Shown here: piece by piece, positions 11,797-23,720 of the stretch
Layout of the letters: every line of letters begins with the position of its first letter
How positions within the stretch are numbered: the first letter of the stretch is position 1
Assembly (NCBI GenBank): GCA_030762935.1
Contig: CM060881.1
Span: forward strand, 96,708,001 to 96,772,000
DNA: 64,000 bases
Direction of reading: 5' to 3'
DNA from: Hymenopus coronatus
Taxonomy: Eukaryota; Arthropoda; Insecta; Mantodea; Hymenopodidae
Notes under the pieces: generated by a model
What the model saw: the letters and a program-made list of their open reading frames with translations, nothing else
What the model was told of the DNA's origin: nothing
The model's database searches: none
Program-made: the position numbers and the translations under genes

Positions 11797-12128
11797 GTCG
11801 TCTCCTTAGCGCGGTGGTAGCGTTGCTACTTACCAAGCGGGAGACCTGGGTTCGAACCCCAGTACCGGCGAGGGGATTTTTCCTCCGCTGGGAGACCTGG
11901 CCCGGGGTGCACTGGGGGGCCAATTGAGGAGCTACTTGATGGAGAAGTAGCGGCTCCAGGTCATGAGGACCGCATTAACCGGCCGGGGGGATTCGAGGCT
12001 CTGACCACGTCTCACCCTCCAATACTGCACCCCATCCATGACGTCTGTAGTGGACCGAGATGGGGGACGCAGCGGCCGGGCAGTAGGCCAAGGTTCCCCG
12101 TGAGCTGTCGTGCCATGGAGTAAAAAAA
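11797..12128 (+). mobile_element. S1 family tRNA-derived SINE, complete, with target-site duplication
   Basis: Head TCTCCTTAGCGCGGTGGTAG is a tRNA A box, and GGGTTCGAACCCCAG is an intact B box, both parts of an internal RNA polymerase III promoter. A GC-rich body of about 250 bp follows and ends GTGCCATGGAGT plus an A run. It is flanked by a perfect 13-bp target-site duplication, AAGGTGTATATTG, at 11784-11796 and 12129-12141. The duplication and A tail show insertion by LINE-driven retrotransposition, and the intact TSD shows that this is recent. A minus-strand 88-codon frame is a chance frame. Confidence 0.92.
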
Positions 12129-12142
12129 AAGGTGTATATTGT

Positions 12143-12440
12143 GTGGGGAAAATCTTAGTTTCGGAACCTTGGAAAATACAGAACTTAAATGCCTCCATTG
12201 GTTGGCATTTAACTAACGTTTCGTTTTTGTAAAAATTATTTTTTCGAAAATATCTTCATACAAGCTGTAGTGGGAAATCTTCAATCTGGAAAATCCTGAG
12301 AGATGAGATGCTCAACTCAAATACCACGATTGATTGACATTTAGTGGACGTGTCGTTTTTTAGTGATGCTTTCCACTGACACATACAAGCACAAAAAGAC
12401 ACAGTTTTATTTCTGTTTTGGGGAAGAATTAAGGCGACTT
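12143..12440 (-). mobile_element. R1 fragment(s), badly decayed
   Basis: Contains CTTAGTTTCGGAACCTTGG, ACTTAAATGCC, TTTCGTTTTTG and an ACACATACAAGCACAAAAAG tract in the order expected for the middle of R1 in reverse. A second pass of the same motifs follows, so two fragments may be fused. Confidence 0.45.
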
Positions 12441-12594
12441 CAAAAGCGAATATTCACTGAATTTTTGGTGTTGAATTTTTGAATGGTCTGCAATACATTT
12501 TTTCACTTAGTATAAGTAAACAGTACAGAAATTAAATTATTGTTGAGTTATATTCACTTATTTTCACTATCCACTAACCTTTATTTTTATATAG

Positions 12595-13360
12595 TTTCCG
12601 TGCAAAAACTTATTTTTCTGTCTACTTAAAGTGAATTTAGATAAAGGTTTGCAGAAATATTTTATTACACATTCTGTTGTAGTTACAATCGACTAAAAGA
12701 AAGCGAAGCGGTTAGCAAAATGTTTAAAATGCCTGCCATGATATCGCCACAAATCATTGATTGTGATAACTTAAAAAATAACTAGTTGAAATGAAAGATC
12801 TCTAAAAAACAAGAATATCTATAAGTAATAAGTAGCTAAGAACAAAAACAGATTGTTAAAATAAATAATGTGATTCAAAGACGTACACTTTCTGTGAAAA
12901 AAGTTTCAGTCTAAATTTTAGGACTTGTCAGCCATACACTATGATAGGAAATTGTTTTTTAATTAAGAGGACCTCACCAACAACTCTGAAAATTTACAAT
13001 ATACAGTTTAATTTCCATCTAAATATTTTATCCTACGCAATTTAAATCAAAATAGTTAAAACCACTTTAGAGAAAATGAAAAATAATGAAACATTTTCCA
13101 TGCGATAGAGGGATATTCAAGATTTTCTATTACAATATTTGAAGAACATAGAATCTGAACAAACATTTTTTATTTATCGGATATTTCAGTTTTTAGTCAT
13201 TTTATTGCACATCATACCTACATACACATTGATATGTTTTATAAAAGTTTTTTTTCTATATTTAAGGGTCAAAAATATGTATTTCCATTGACATTTCTGT
13301 ATCGGATTCTTGTGTGGAAAGCAATATATCCTCTACCTGATAGACATGTGAAAGAGAAAA
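12595..13360 (-). mobile_element. R1 dispersed repeat, old copy
   Basis: Opens with TTTCTGTCTACTTAAAGTGA, runs through the usual landmarks in reverse and ends with AGGGTCAAAAATATGTATTTCC, TATCGGATTCTTGTGTGG and GACATGTGAAAGAGAAAAT. It is heavily mutated. A 90-codon frame crossing its left end is not a gene. Confidence 0.6.
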
Positions 13361-14739
13361 TCAAAATTAAAACTTTTAAAAACTTGAATGACAAATTTAT
13401 GTCTCAAACACCAAAAGCTAAATTAATTCTGCATCACCTACTTATGAAATCAATTCAGAACGTTAAAAATGAAAACACAAGATACATATTTATTATCAAT
13501 CGATAAGCAATATTTAAAGACAGTTAACTATGATGAGGTTTGAGTATCATAATACAAATTTTACAAACCTGGCATCAATGGATAGGTATAAATTTGAAGC
13601 TCTTTGAGCGCTTTATCAGAAATCGAAATATTTAAAACTTATACCACATTAATATGAAGAGAGTTTTAGTTCTTGTTAAACGGCGTATGCTTTATTGATA
13701 ACCCAATTATCAATTGTAAACTGCACCATATGTATTATAGTGATACTTTTCGAAAACTTCGACTTGCTTTTTTATTTTTACACAAATCTTCCCTGTGGTG
13801 ATAAAAAACAACCAATTCCACTCAACAATTTGATATCAAGATACCATTCAAACACACAGTTCGATGTCGTTAAAATCCTTAGTCAAATAAATATCAAACT
13901 TCACAGGCAACTGTTTAAGAATCCCTAGCAAAGTTCAAGTGACTGTCTTGCTTATCGGTTCAACACACTAGGTAATGAAAAATTAAATGGCGGGAAAGAA
14001 GTTAACTTTTCATAACACATGAAGACTCTCTTACGTGAGTCACTAAAATGTCTAATATTTTATGATTTATTTCTTTATTTATTTGTAATGCTTAGATTCC
14101 ATGAATAATATTAATAACAGTCGTGAAAACAGCCATACGAACAACAGAGGTGCTTCACTTCTGTTATAATTATCAAGATTGTCCATTACTATCATGTAAA
14201 TTACTATTATTTTCCTCAGATGCAGCAGAATACTCGTGTAACTGTGGTTTGCAGAAGCACCTGACGTTTATTAATCGTTGACAGTGTAAGTAGAACTAAA
14301 CTAGGATGGGGCTATCATTCATCTAATGAATCTGCAGCTGTAACACTTGGTCTGCACAGTGTCTCCTACTTGCCAGATGGCTAGGGAGAGAGTAATATGA
14401 TTATACCTGCAGACCAAATACAGCATCATTCTTCAGGCTGCCAACGCTTTTCTGATCTGCGTGGAAAGCATTACTATAGCAAATTTCATTATCTGCATCA
14501 TTCAGCTTACTTATTTCTTTAAGAGTCAAAAACTAATTTATTTTATTTAATACCGTTCTCTCAATAGTTAAACTTTTAGACAGAAACAATTTTGGTTTTC
14601 GACCTAGAATTAAGTTGCGTTTTAAATGTATTTGTTGAGTTCAGAAACATAGGAAACACTAAAATATTTCTTTAAATTTCTCCTTCGTTAACACCTTTCA
14701 GTTTTGTTTTTAAGTGTAATTTTATATCTTTTTACCACT
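13361..14739. other. Unassigned AT-rich DNA
   Basis: About 1.4 kb with no recognised repeat and only short frames lacking domains. The stretch around 14210-14470 is somewhat GC-richer and could hold conserved non-coding sequence. Confidence 0.35.
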
Positions 14740-15125
14740 TACTATGGTAGACAGAAGTGATGAACTCTATAGAAAACTCCGTATCACATTTCACCGGAAA
14801 CACACGCTCTGAAGCATGAAAAAAGCATTCTTAGAAAACGCTCATGTGTATAAGTCTTTGTATCAAAAACGAATACAAACTGCGATGATTGCGATAGGGA
14901 AACTTAAAAGAAAATTCTTCCACCACAAACTACCTGTACACGAAACATTTTACTCTCTTTTTTTTTTTTAAATTGTTAAACATTATTCTAACATTTTTTA
15001 TTTAAGCAACATAGTGAGGTATGTGTAACATTTTTACTAACGAATATATTCTTGAATTTTCTGTGAATTCCCTGTGCAGTATTGTTCATTGGGAGGGATT
15101 TTGTTTTAATATTAAAACAAAAAGA
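14740..15125 (+). mobile_element. R1 fragment, left half, old
   Basis: TTTCACCGGAAACACACG, AAAAAGCATTCTTAGAAAACG, ACCACAAACTACC and TTCTTGAATTTTCTGTGAAT appear in R1 order. It ends where the next, much better preserved copy begins. Confidence 0.65.
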
Positions 15126-15177
15126 GATTTTAATTTACTTATCTGTAATATATTCCTGTTGGTCTATTGACCTTTCA

Positions 15178-15321
15178 TTTTTACTTTCTCTATACGCACT
15201 GCGTACATAGTGTATAGAAAAGGTATTGCACTCCACCAAAAAATTCGATACCGAGATCTCACCGGAAATATATGTTTTAGGGTCCCCTTTATCATAAAAA
15301 AGAATTTTCGGAAAAAGGTCC

Positions 15322-15353
<32 letters not shown>

Positions 15354-16037
15354 GCGTCCGTGTGTCTGTGGACACGATAACTCAAAAACGAAAAGTAGAT
15401 AAAATATCAAACTTGGTATTTAAGTTTAGTATCTTCCAGGGATGCGACACAAAGATTTTGAGAAAAATTTCCCACCCCAACTACCCTTTACATAGAAGTT
15501 TTTTCAAAAATTTTGATTTTATAAAAAATGGTTCTAACGATTTTAATTAAAATTTCATATATCAAAGATATTTACCCGACAAATAAAATGTATATCTTGA
15601 AATTTCTGGGAATAGCCTCTGAAGAGTAGTTTATTCTGGATGACTTTTACTGAATTTTGAATAACTGCTAAACCGTAAGACATGGACAAAAACTTACTTC
15701 ACAAAAAGGGCACGTTAAAACACACAATTTATGTTATATACATTTTTTTCGTGGAGTTCGTCGTTTTTGTGACATTCCTTATTTGTGGTTTCTGCTATGA
15801 AAAACTTATACATTTTTCATACAGGAATTTGTCAACTGCTGTCCATACAAACAAAGGAACTTCAGTGACATGGTACTCCCTTATTTCACTTCTACTTACA
15901 AGGAAGCAAGTAATATGGCTATTTCTGCTAATTTTTACTGATTAGCATGAAGTAAATAGAAGTATAAGCCTTTTAAGAATAATTTGTTGCAGGGATATAG
16001 AGAAAGTCATGTGAATAGTACACATCAGATTTTTAAA
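15178..16037 (+). mobile_element. R1 dispersed repeat, full-length copy
   Basis: A good reference copy. TTACTTTCTCTATACGCACT and a palindromic end come first, then TATTGCACTCCACC, AATTCGATACCGAGATCTC, CGGAAATATATGTTTTAGGG, a GT tract at 15329-15354, ACTCAAAAACGAAAAGTAG, GGGATGCGACAC, AATTTCTGGGAATAGCCTC, GATTAGCATGAAGTAAATAG and TAGAGAAAGTCATGTGAATA, ending CACATCAGATTTTT. The 72- to 91-codon frames inside are repeat-derived. Confidence 0.92.
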
Positions 16038-16325
16038 TGACCACTCTACTGCCTCTCGCGATTTTGTGCAAAGAGCATGATCACTTTTTAAAGATTGTTT
16101 CAGCCTTTTCTATTATATTTTACATAAAATGAAATGCGCAGTGAAACAATTAATACAAATTTCTTTGTGCAGTTACATGAAGTGTTTGTAATAATAGATT
16201 GTGGAAAAAATATTAAATATAATATTTTGGATTCAGTATCAAATCAAAATTTTGAAAACATTAGCGTAGAGGGTGCTATGAATTAAAATTATTTACAATA
16301 TTACATATATATTACATATCTTTTG

Positions 16326-16620
16326 ACCGACCTTCGTGTTACCTCATTCCACCAAGCGATGACTATTCTGAGGTGAAGGTATCCAACGGATGGTGACCGT
16401 TACTTCCAATGTCAGGGTGATGCGGTTTAGGAAGAGCTATAGTTTTTGTTGTGGATTGCAAATTATGTTGGGTTATGGGGATACTCCACATGAACAAGTC
16501 AGTGGAGGCGTTGATAGGGTCGACTTAAAATTGCCAACCTTGAGCCGGGAATCTAAACATGGACTCTTAGCACGAGAGCCGCGACTGAAATTGTGCTACC
16601 CCGGCTACAAAAACACAAGT
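16326..16620 (-). mobile_element. tRNA-derived SINE, minus strand
   Basis: Its reverse complement opens GTAGCCGGGGTAGCACAATT (A-box-like), then has GTTTAGATTCCCGGCTC (B-box-like). The remaining 200 bp are GC-richer than the flanks. No target-site duplication was identified. Confidence 0.55.
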
Positions 16621-17099
16621 ATTAAAACTATTATTTTATATAAAAATGCTAATAGTACTATGCATAACCACAACTATTACTACTACTTGATTTTCTCGGC
16701 GACAAATAGAATGATCTGTTTTGAATTCTAGACTGGATAATCCATATGGTTATGGTAAAGGCATACCTATAAAACATCTAGCAAAAATCATCGTGAATTC
16801 TCTCCCTCAATTAAATGAAATAATAATAATAATAATAATAAATTTTAAAATTTCTTACCGTGTTTTACACAATGACTCACAGAAATGGCAAATAACTCCT
16901 ATTCCGCTTTGGCGTTAGAAGAAAACACTCACCAGACTGTGTTTATCTGTCCGTAAGGGACTCATAGCCCCTAAACTCATGATTGCTAAATTTCAGGTTT
17001 GTGGCTAACTTTTTTTTTGTTTTGTTTTGTTTTGTTTTTAATTTCTCTATCCACACTTACTACCTATCACCCGAAAACTCCATTTATTTCACAAACTAA
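16621..17099. other. Unassigned; holds (AAT)n at 16819-16841 and a TTTTG-repeat tract at about 17008-17038
   Basis: Two simple-sequence tracts lie in otherwise undistinguished AT-rich DNA. No gene was recognised. Confidence 0.45.
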
Positions 17100-17390
17100 T
17101 TAACGGTGTGCTGTAAAAATAGTTCTATTAATTGTTATTACAATTCACAGGTTTAAAGTATTTACGTGACAAAAAAAAAAAAAAAGAACTATATCTTGAA
17201 TATTCTGAAAGTAGTCAGTGAAGTCCTTTTCATTTTTAACGATTTTCATTACTAGTAAACAGTAACGTACTACACAAAAAGTTTAGATATCGTTAAATCC
17301 CACAATTTACGTGAAATAAATTCTTGAATTTTATTATTGGTTTAATTTGTCAATTATTTCTTTACATCAACACAAAACCACTATCCATTT
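17100..17390 (+). mobile_element. R1 fragment, central part
   Basis: TATATCTTGAATATTCTG, AACGTACTACACAAAAAG and TAGATATCGTTAAATCCCAC match the central portion of R1. It is followed directly by the left end of the next copy. Confidence 0.6.
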
Positions 17391-17538
17391 TTACTTTTTC
17401 TAGACTGTATATACAATGTGCATAGTGAATAGAGAAGATATTGTATTGCACCCAAAAACATGTTTTGAGGTCCCCCGAGTCCGAAAAATAGCATTTTTAA
17501 AAAAAGATGTGTGTGTGTCTGTCTACCTGTCTATATGT

Positions 17539-17588
<50 letters not shown>

Positions 17589-18289
17589 GAGAGCATAGCT
17601 CAAAAACGAAAAGATGGGTTTGGTATCTTTCAAGATTGCGCCATGAAGATTTTCAAGAAAATCCCCCCACCACAAACTCCCTTTACATGGAAAAATGTTC
17701 GAAAATTGTGATTTTCTTAAAATTCCTCTAAAGATTTTGATTAAAATCCCGAATATTAAAGCTATTTATATCCGAAGTAAAATCTGTATTTTGAATTTTC
17801 TGGGAATATCCTCTGAAGACCTCTTTATTCTGAATGAATTTTGCCGAATTTTGCTTAACTGCTAAACCCTAAAAGATAGACAAAAACTTACTGCAAAAAA
17901 TGTAGATCTCATCAAAACACTATTTGTGCCCTTAATGTTTTTGTTGTAGAGGTAACCGTTTCCGAGATATTCCTTGTTATTGGTTTCATTGTGATGTACT
18001 TAAACTTTTCTCAGAAAGGAAGAATCCGATTTTCTTTTGTTCTACTCCTGGCCAAGCAAAGAAGCGATTTGCAATGACAATCGCCTAACGATAGCTTTGA
18101 AAACATTTGATTATCACTTTAGCCTGGTGTATTCCCTTAATTCCTTTCTACTTATAAGGAACTAAATAACAAGAACATTCTGTTAATATTTATCTCGATT
18201 AGCATGGCGTAGAAAGAAGGATAACTTTTGTAGAAAGTTTGTAGAGCAGCTAGAGAAAGTCATGTGAGTGTAACACTCCCGATTTTTTC
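17391..18289 (+). mobile_element. R1 dispersed repeat, full-length copy with the longest GT tract
   Basis: TTACTTTTTCTAGAC, the partial palindrome AATGTGCATAGTGAATAG, then ATTGTATTGCACCC. The GT tract spans 17541-17586. CTCAAAAACGAAAAG, ATTTTGATTAAAATCCC and GAATTTTCTGGGAATATCC follow, and it ends CTAGAGAAAGTCATGTGAGT. Confidence 0.88.
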
Positions 18290-18628
18290 TCGTGGTTATG
18301 CAAAGAAACATGATTCAATTGAAGAGAGAACACCTTTTTAAAACTTTGTATGTCATTAAGCATATTGTATTCCTCTATTCTCCTTATACCTACAAGGAAT
18401 CGTAATAAAATCGCTGCAGATCTTTATATAAATTAGGATGAAGGAGATAAAAGAATAAGATTTTGTAAAAAATAGTTAAAGAATGGGTAGGGAGAAGCAT
18501 GAATTAATACATCAGTTGTATTTATTGTAGTAATACATACGTATTTTTTACGATATTCTCTCTATAAAGTGGTTCATAGTTATATTAATAATAGTAATCG
18601 TATGCAAGTAGAAACGCTTTTAAATCGT
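18290..18628. other. Unassigned, possibly part of an R1-like right half
   Basis: ATTCTCCTTATACCTACAAGG and TAATAAAATCGCTGCAGATC recall the last quarter of R1, but the match is weak. Confidence 0.35.
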
Positions 18629-19416
18629 ATACTTTCTCTAGCAGATATGCTCATATAATGTACATAGTAGTTTGATACCGATATTTCACCAGAAGTACAT
18701 ATTTTGAGACCCCCTGAATGCAATACAAAGACATTTTGGGAACATGTCCGTGCGTGTTTATGTCTGTCTCTTGGCAGTATAGCTCAAAAATGAAATGTCG
18801 GTTATATACCAAACTTGGTACTTAAGTTCTCCCAAAGATTTGTCAATAAAATCCTCCTACTTTCAACTACCCTTTCATGGAACATTTTTTGAAAATTTTG
18901 AGTTTCTCAAAAATTGCTCTAGCGAAATACACATTTTAAACTTTATGGAAATACCTTTGAAGAGCTCTTCATTATGGATGAATTTTGTATAACTTTTGTT
19001 TAAATGGTAAACAAAAGAGCAGACAAGCATTTACTACACAACAAATGTAGATTTCGTTAAAACACACAATTTGTGTCACATGCCAATACATTATATGTAC
19101 AATGGTTTTAATAGAGTTAACCATTTTTGAGATATTCCGAGTAATTAGTTTCAGTTTTCAGCTACTTAAACGGGAAGTTACCTAGCAAGCAAGGAGGGCG
19201 AATTTCAGTTGTTTCACATAGCAACCGACTTTTAAAAGATTTGACTATCGGTTTAGTCTGTGCATTCCTTATTTCCCTTCAACTCAGAAAGAAGCAAGCA
19301 ATAAGACAATTTTGCTATGTTTATCACGATGCAAATGAAAGGATAATCTTTTGTAGGAAATGCTTCTTTGCAGAACAGCTAAAGAAAGTCAAGTGAATGC
19401 ACCACATCAGATTTTT
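18629..19416 (+). mobile_element. R1 dispersed repeat, first unit of a head-to-tail array
   Basis: From ATACTTTCTCTAGCAG through TTTCACCAGAAGTACATATT, CTCAAAAATGAAATGTCGG and ATACCAAACTTGGTACTTAAG, to CTAAAGAAAGTCAAGTGAAT and CACATCAGATTTTT. It abuts the next unit with no spacer. The GT tract is reduced. Confidence 0.85.
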
Positions 19417-20096
19417 AGAAAAAGGTCCGTGTGTATGTGGACAGCAAAGCCCGAAAACAAAAAGACCATTAAATACCAAACTTCCAATGATGCGGCACGA
19501 AGATTTTCAAGAAAAACCCACCCTAAATTACCCTTACATGGAAAAATATTGTTTTTCTCAAAAATGGCTAACAAACGATTTTGAATAAAATACCCTATAT
19601 TAAAATATATTCATCACAAATAAAATATACTTGTTGAATTTTCTGGGAACAGCCTTTGGAGATCTCTTTCCTGGATGCATTTTGCATAACTGGTAAACCG
19701 TAGGATATAAACAAAAGCTTACTACACAAAACAACAGAATTCGTTATAATACATAATGCATGTCAAAGCTTTTTTTTTTTTCTTCTTTTTGTAGAGTTGG
19801 CTATTTCAAAGGCATTCCTTATTATTAGTTTCAATTTTCAGCATCGTAAATTTTCCCAAACGGCAAAGCGTACCGAACTTCAATTGTTGCACATAGCGAA
19901 CAGCTTTTAAAAGATCTGACTTTCATTTTTACCTAGTATATTCCCTTATTTCTCTTCTACTTACAAAGAAGCTACAAGTATGACCAAGTCTGCTAATGTT
20001 TACTTCAATTAGCATGATGTAGATCATGTTTAGTAAGAACAGTTTGTAAGTGGAACAGCTAGAGAAAGTCAAGTGATTGGAACACATAAGATTTTT
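19417..20096 (+). mobile_element. R1 dispersed repeat, second unit of the array, left-truncated
   Basis: Begins at AGAAAAAGGTCCGTGTG, an internal point, and runs to CTAGAGAAAGTCAAGTGATT and GGAACACATAAGATTTTT. The left 200 bp are missing, so this junction is recombinant. Confidence 0.85.
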
Positions 20097-20097
20097 G

Positions 20098-20204
20098 TTA
20101 CTTTCTCTAGCCCCGTATGTACAATGTATAGAAAAGTATTGTGTTCCACCCAAAAATTCGATGTCGAGATTTCACCGGAAATATATGTTTCACGATCCCC
20201 TGAA

Positions 20205-20235
<31 letters not shown>

Positions 20236-20991
20236 AAGCATTTTCAGAAACAGATCCATGTGTGTCTGTCTATGTGTGTGTCTGTGGACAGCATAGAGCA
20301 AAAACTAAAAGACGCTTAAATACCAAACTTGGTATTTAAGTTTGTTATCTTCTAAGGATGCGACACGAATATTTTCAAGAAAATCTCCTCACTCGTAACA
20401 ACCCTTTACATGGAAACATTTTCGAAAATTTTGTTTTTCTTAAAAATGGCTCCAACAATTTTGATTAAAATACCACATATTATAGCAATTTCTATCGCAA
20501 ATAAAAGGTATATCTTAAATTTGCTGGGAATAGCTTCCTGTTGATTCTGGATGAATTTTGCTTAATTTGGCATGAGATAGACAAAAACGTACTTACAGAA
20601 AATGTAGACCTTGTTAAAATACTCAAGTTATGTCATATACATTTTTTTTCGTGGAGGTTACCGTTTTTAAGGTATTCCTTTTTATTAGTTTCAATTGTGA
20701 AGTACTTATACTTTTCTCAGAGGGAAGTGTCCGTTTTTCTTTTGTTCTACTCCTGGCCAAGCAAAGAAGCGATTTGCAATAACAATCGCATGACCACAAC
20801 TTTTAAAACATTTGACTATCGCTTTAGCCCAGTGGATTCCCTTAGTTCCAGTCTACTTATAAAGAACCAAATAATAAAATTCTGCTAATGTTTATCTCGA
20901 TTAGCATGGTTTGGAAAGAAGAATTGTCTTCTGTAAAAGGTTTGTAGAGTAGCTAGAGAAAGTCATGTGAGTGTAACACATAAGATTTTTT
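20098..20991 (+). mobile_element. R1 dispersed repeat, third unit of the array, full length
   Basis: Begins TTACTTTCTCTAGCC one base after the preceding unit ends. It carries CCACCCAAAAATTCGATG, TTTCACCGGAAATATATG and an A run at 20206-20232, then TCTGTGGACAGCATAG, and ends CTAGAGAAAGTCATGTGAGT and AACACATAAGATTTTT. The minus-strand 64-codon frame in it is spurious. Confidence 0.9.
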
Positions 20992-21354
20992 AATATTGCT
21001 CTACAGCTGCGCTAGAAGTTATACTTGATCTCTTACCTCTAACTACAGGTATATAACATTATTTCCCGTGATCGCTCACTTTTTGCGTTCTCAACTTTGA
21101 TAGGTGTTTGTGAAACACTATTTTATTCAACATAATCTATTTTGACGTTTTACCTACTGGATATGCACAATTTTAAATCTTCTGTAACCAAAAACAAAAG
21201 GGGTCCATGATGCAGTGCTGTGATCTAGTTCTCGAAGGTGCCCTCCATTTGCTTACCAAGTCCTAAGACCTATCTATGTAACCAAATACTTTTTTGGGAA
21301 AAAGATGAATAGGTATAATAAGTTAGTGTGTCTGAATATCTAAACACCTGCCCT
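20992..21354. other. Unassigned
   Basis: About 360 bp of mixed composition. No recognised element or gene. Confidence 0.35.
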
Positions 21355-21830
21355 CAAAACGGAATGTCGGATATATACCAAACTTCGTATTCAAGTCCCT
21401 CAAAGGAAAGTGATTTTTTTTTTTTTTTTTTTAATTTCCCTATCCCAAGCAACCCATTACTCAGGGAAAATGTCAACTCTCATATGATTTAGATACCCTC
21501 ATAGTAAATGAAATGTATATCTAAAATTTTCTGACAAAAACTCGTTAGCTTCTTTTCATTCAAAAAGAGAAAAGTCTCCTTAATAAATTTACAATCTCTA
21601 AGAATATAATTTTAGAAATAGTTTCTTTAATTTATAAATAGACAAAGCATTTTTGTAGTCAATTAACCTTAGGAAATAGACACATTTTAAGTTTCTGGTG
21701 CCTAATCCTCTATTAAAGGCATAGGTCTAAGAAATTGAAGAAAATCAAAATAAAATTGTTTCCTCGTATCTAACGTAAAGAAAGCCGTAGACTAATTTGA
21801 ACTAATTCCGAGATATCCATTTTATTGTGA
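21355..21830 (+). mobile_element. R1 fragment, old
   Basis: GGAATGTCGGATATATACC, AAACTTCGTATTCAAGTCCC, AATGTATATCTAAAATTTTC and GAGATATCCATTTTATTG keep R1 order but are strongly diverged. A T run (21414-21432) is present. Confidence 0.5.
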
Positions 21831-22497
21831 CTAAAATGAAGGGGGACAGAAAAATCACATCTTATCTGAATAGTACAAAATATAAGAGTACCTCTGATGC
21901 TATGCACAAAGAAATCGTGCGAGAATACATTTCGAGAGCACGGAATCCAATATATTGCTCAGTGGTTTACATTGGTAAGAAAATACTAACCTCCTCCATC
22001 TCTCACAGCCCCCACCACTTACCTGCTTCTAGAATTCCAATTCATGATTATCTTATTCCCCTATTTTCCTTCGCTCATGAGTGTGAAACCGACTTGTGTT
22101 CCTAGGTAGTCCCAGACATTTGACATCAAACCAAAACGAGACGGTTGTTGAGCACTGTCGTGAAGAATGACCTCCAGCCACTAGTGAAAAGTTTCGCAGG
22201 CCTCCCTTATGTGGCTCACCATAGCCTTTGTTCAAAGACCAATGCGTGTGTGTTGAACTTGAGTTCAGATCAATAAGATATTTGTTCTCACAGCGCTGGT
22301 GTGGAACGCATAATACGTTTCTGACAACATTAAATAAAGAAAAACTCTCTAGGAAACCATAAAAACTTTAACAAGTACTCACTCTTTTTCTTAGGAGGGG
22401 GAGATGTAAAATGTAAGCTTTACGCTACCACAACCACACTATAGTGAAAGCAAAACAGAGAAAATATATGGGGGAACTATGTTTTAATTTTTGTTTG
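21831..22497. other. Unassigned
   Basis: A 92-codon + frame (21827-22105) has no domain or known motif. Composition is moderately GC-rich around 22000-22250. I would not call it a gene on this evidence. Confidence 0.35.
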
Positions 22498-22526
22498 TAG
22501 TGTTTAACGCCCGCTTTTACTATTAG
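22498..22526 (-). mobile_element. Small S3 SINE fragment, minus strand
   Basis: GTGTTTAACGCCCGCTTT matches, reversed, the end of the S3 SINE at about 24664-24682. It adjoins an R1 copy, just as the full S3 copy at 24490 does. Confidence 0.4.
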
Positions 22527-22542
22527 CTTTACAAAGGGAAGA

Positions 22543-23340
22543 AACTCTGATGAATTCCGTTCACATAACTTTCTCTAACTACTCTACACTAAGTTATTCT
22601 TACAAAAACTTATTCTTTTCTCTACTTCATGTTGATCGAGATAAACACCTACCATTTTATTAGGCGGCAGGAGGGCTTAGTTCCAAGCAGAAGAGAAGTA
22701 AGTTAATACACTAGGCTAAAGCCATAGCCAAATGTTTAAAAAGCTATCGCTATATGACCAGGATGAAAAAAGCGAATAACGATTTCCCATTTGAGAAAAG
22801 TCTGAGTATTGTAAATCTTAAAACCAATATCAAGGAAGATATGGGAAATGGTTAGCCTCAAAAAATGCATATGATATGAATTGAGTGTTTTAATTAGATA
22901 TATATTTTTATGTAATAAATACTTAGCTTTTCTATCTCTATCTCTTACGGTTTACAAGTTATACAAAAGCTATTCAGGACGAAGAGGACTTTGGAAGCTA
23001 TTCCCAAAAATTCAAGATATACATTTGTGATAGAAATGTCTTAAACATTGTTGAGAGAATCAACATTTTTGAAAAATGGTCCATGCAAAGTGTGGTTAGG
23101 TTTGGGGATCTTTCTTAAAACTCTTCGTGTTACATCCCTGAAAACTTTGGTATTTAACAAACTTTTCGTTTTAGTGTTGCTATTCATGGACTCACACACG
23201 GATACTTTTCTTAAAATGTTTATTTGAATACAGGAGACCACAAAACATATATTCTGGGTTAAATCTCAATATAGAGTTTTGAGTGGAATACAATATATAC
23301 TCTACCTACTATGAACATAATACATTTTAGAGAAAGTGTG
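22543..23340 (-). mobile_element. R1 dispersed repeat, near full-length copy
   Basis: Opens GATGAATTCCGTTCACATAA and CTTTCTCTAACTACTC, continues with GTTGATCGAGATAAACACC and runs to GAGTGGAATACAATATATAC and TTTTAGAGAAAGTGTG. All main landmarks are present in reverse. Confidence 0.85.
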
Positions 23341-23570
23341 TATGCGTGTGTACGTTACGGAGGGGTATTCCACGCTGCAGCCATGGGCTTTGTACGTAGG
23401 AACCTGGAGGAAGGATAAGATGAATTTAATATCAGAGGGCGGCCGACATCCGGACAGGGAGAGAGCCATCGTGGAGGGTCTCTAACATTGCACAAGACGT
23501 ACTTCTTCCAGACGCCGGGAGCGCCAGGAGCCCATGGCTCAGTCCCTGATATATAATTTGAGATCACCTT
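23341..23570. other. Unassigned GC-rich segment
   Basis: GC-rich block right after an R1 left end. A minus-strand 121-codon frame crosses it and the neighbouring SINE. The part over the SINE reads like the RAGFEP...STAELPW translations that tRNA-type SINEs commonly give, so it is not a real protein. The origin of the GC-rich block is unknown. Confidence 0.4.
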
Positions 23571-23720
23571 ATGTTGCCATGGTAGTTCAGCGGTAGAAGA
23601 ACCGGATAGAGAGGAGGAGATCCATAATTCAAATCCCGGCTCTGGCATTGCATTTTTCAGTCTGACTCTGCCTATCGAACTACATAGTACATAGTGGAGA
23701 GCGTAAAAATAGTAGAACAA
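23571..23720 (+). mobile_element. S2 family tRNA-derived SINE
   Basis: TTGCCATGGTAGTTCAGCGG is the A-box region and ATAATTCAAATCCCGGCTC the B-box region. TGGCATTGCATTTTTCAGTC and TGACTCTGCCTATC give the family body. Same order as at 3989 and 50270; best-preserved head of the three. Confidence 0.75.

Noticed and set aside
11800..11880. A possible true tRNA gene
   Set aside because: The A and B boxes belong to a SINE with target-site duplications; there is no foldable acceptor stem and the same body recurs at 45947.
15332..15550. A recurring peptide-like pattern (VSVDTITQKRK...ISNLVFKFSIFQGCDTKI) in frames at 4176, 15332, 25789 and 57795
   Set aside because: It recurs only because these frames lie in copies of the R1 repeat. 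The frames begin in GT microsatellites, stop at different points, and other copies carry stops or shifts, so no protein is conserved.
23572..23586. An RFX X-box-like GTTGCCATGGTAGT
   Set aside because: It is the A-box region of an S2 SINE, so the resemblance is coincidental.
23355..23720. A 121-codon minus-strand frame
   Set aside because: It spans an S2 SINE and a GC-rich block. The MPEPGFELWISSSLSG stretch is the usual translation of a reversed tRNA-type B box.
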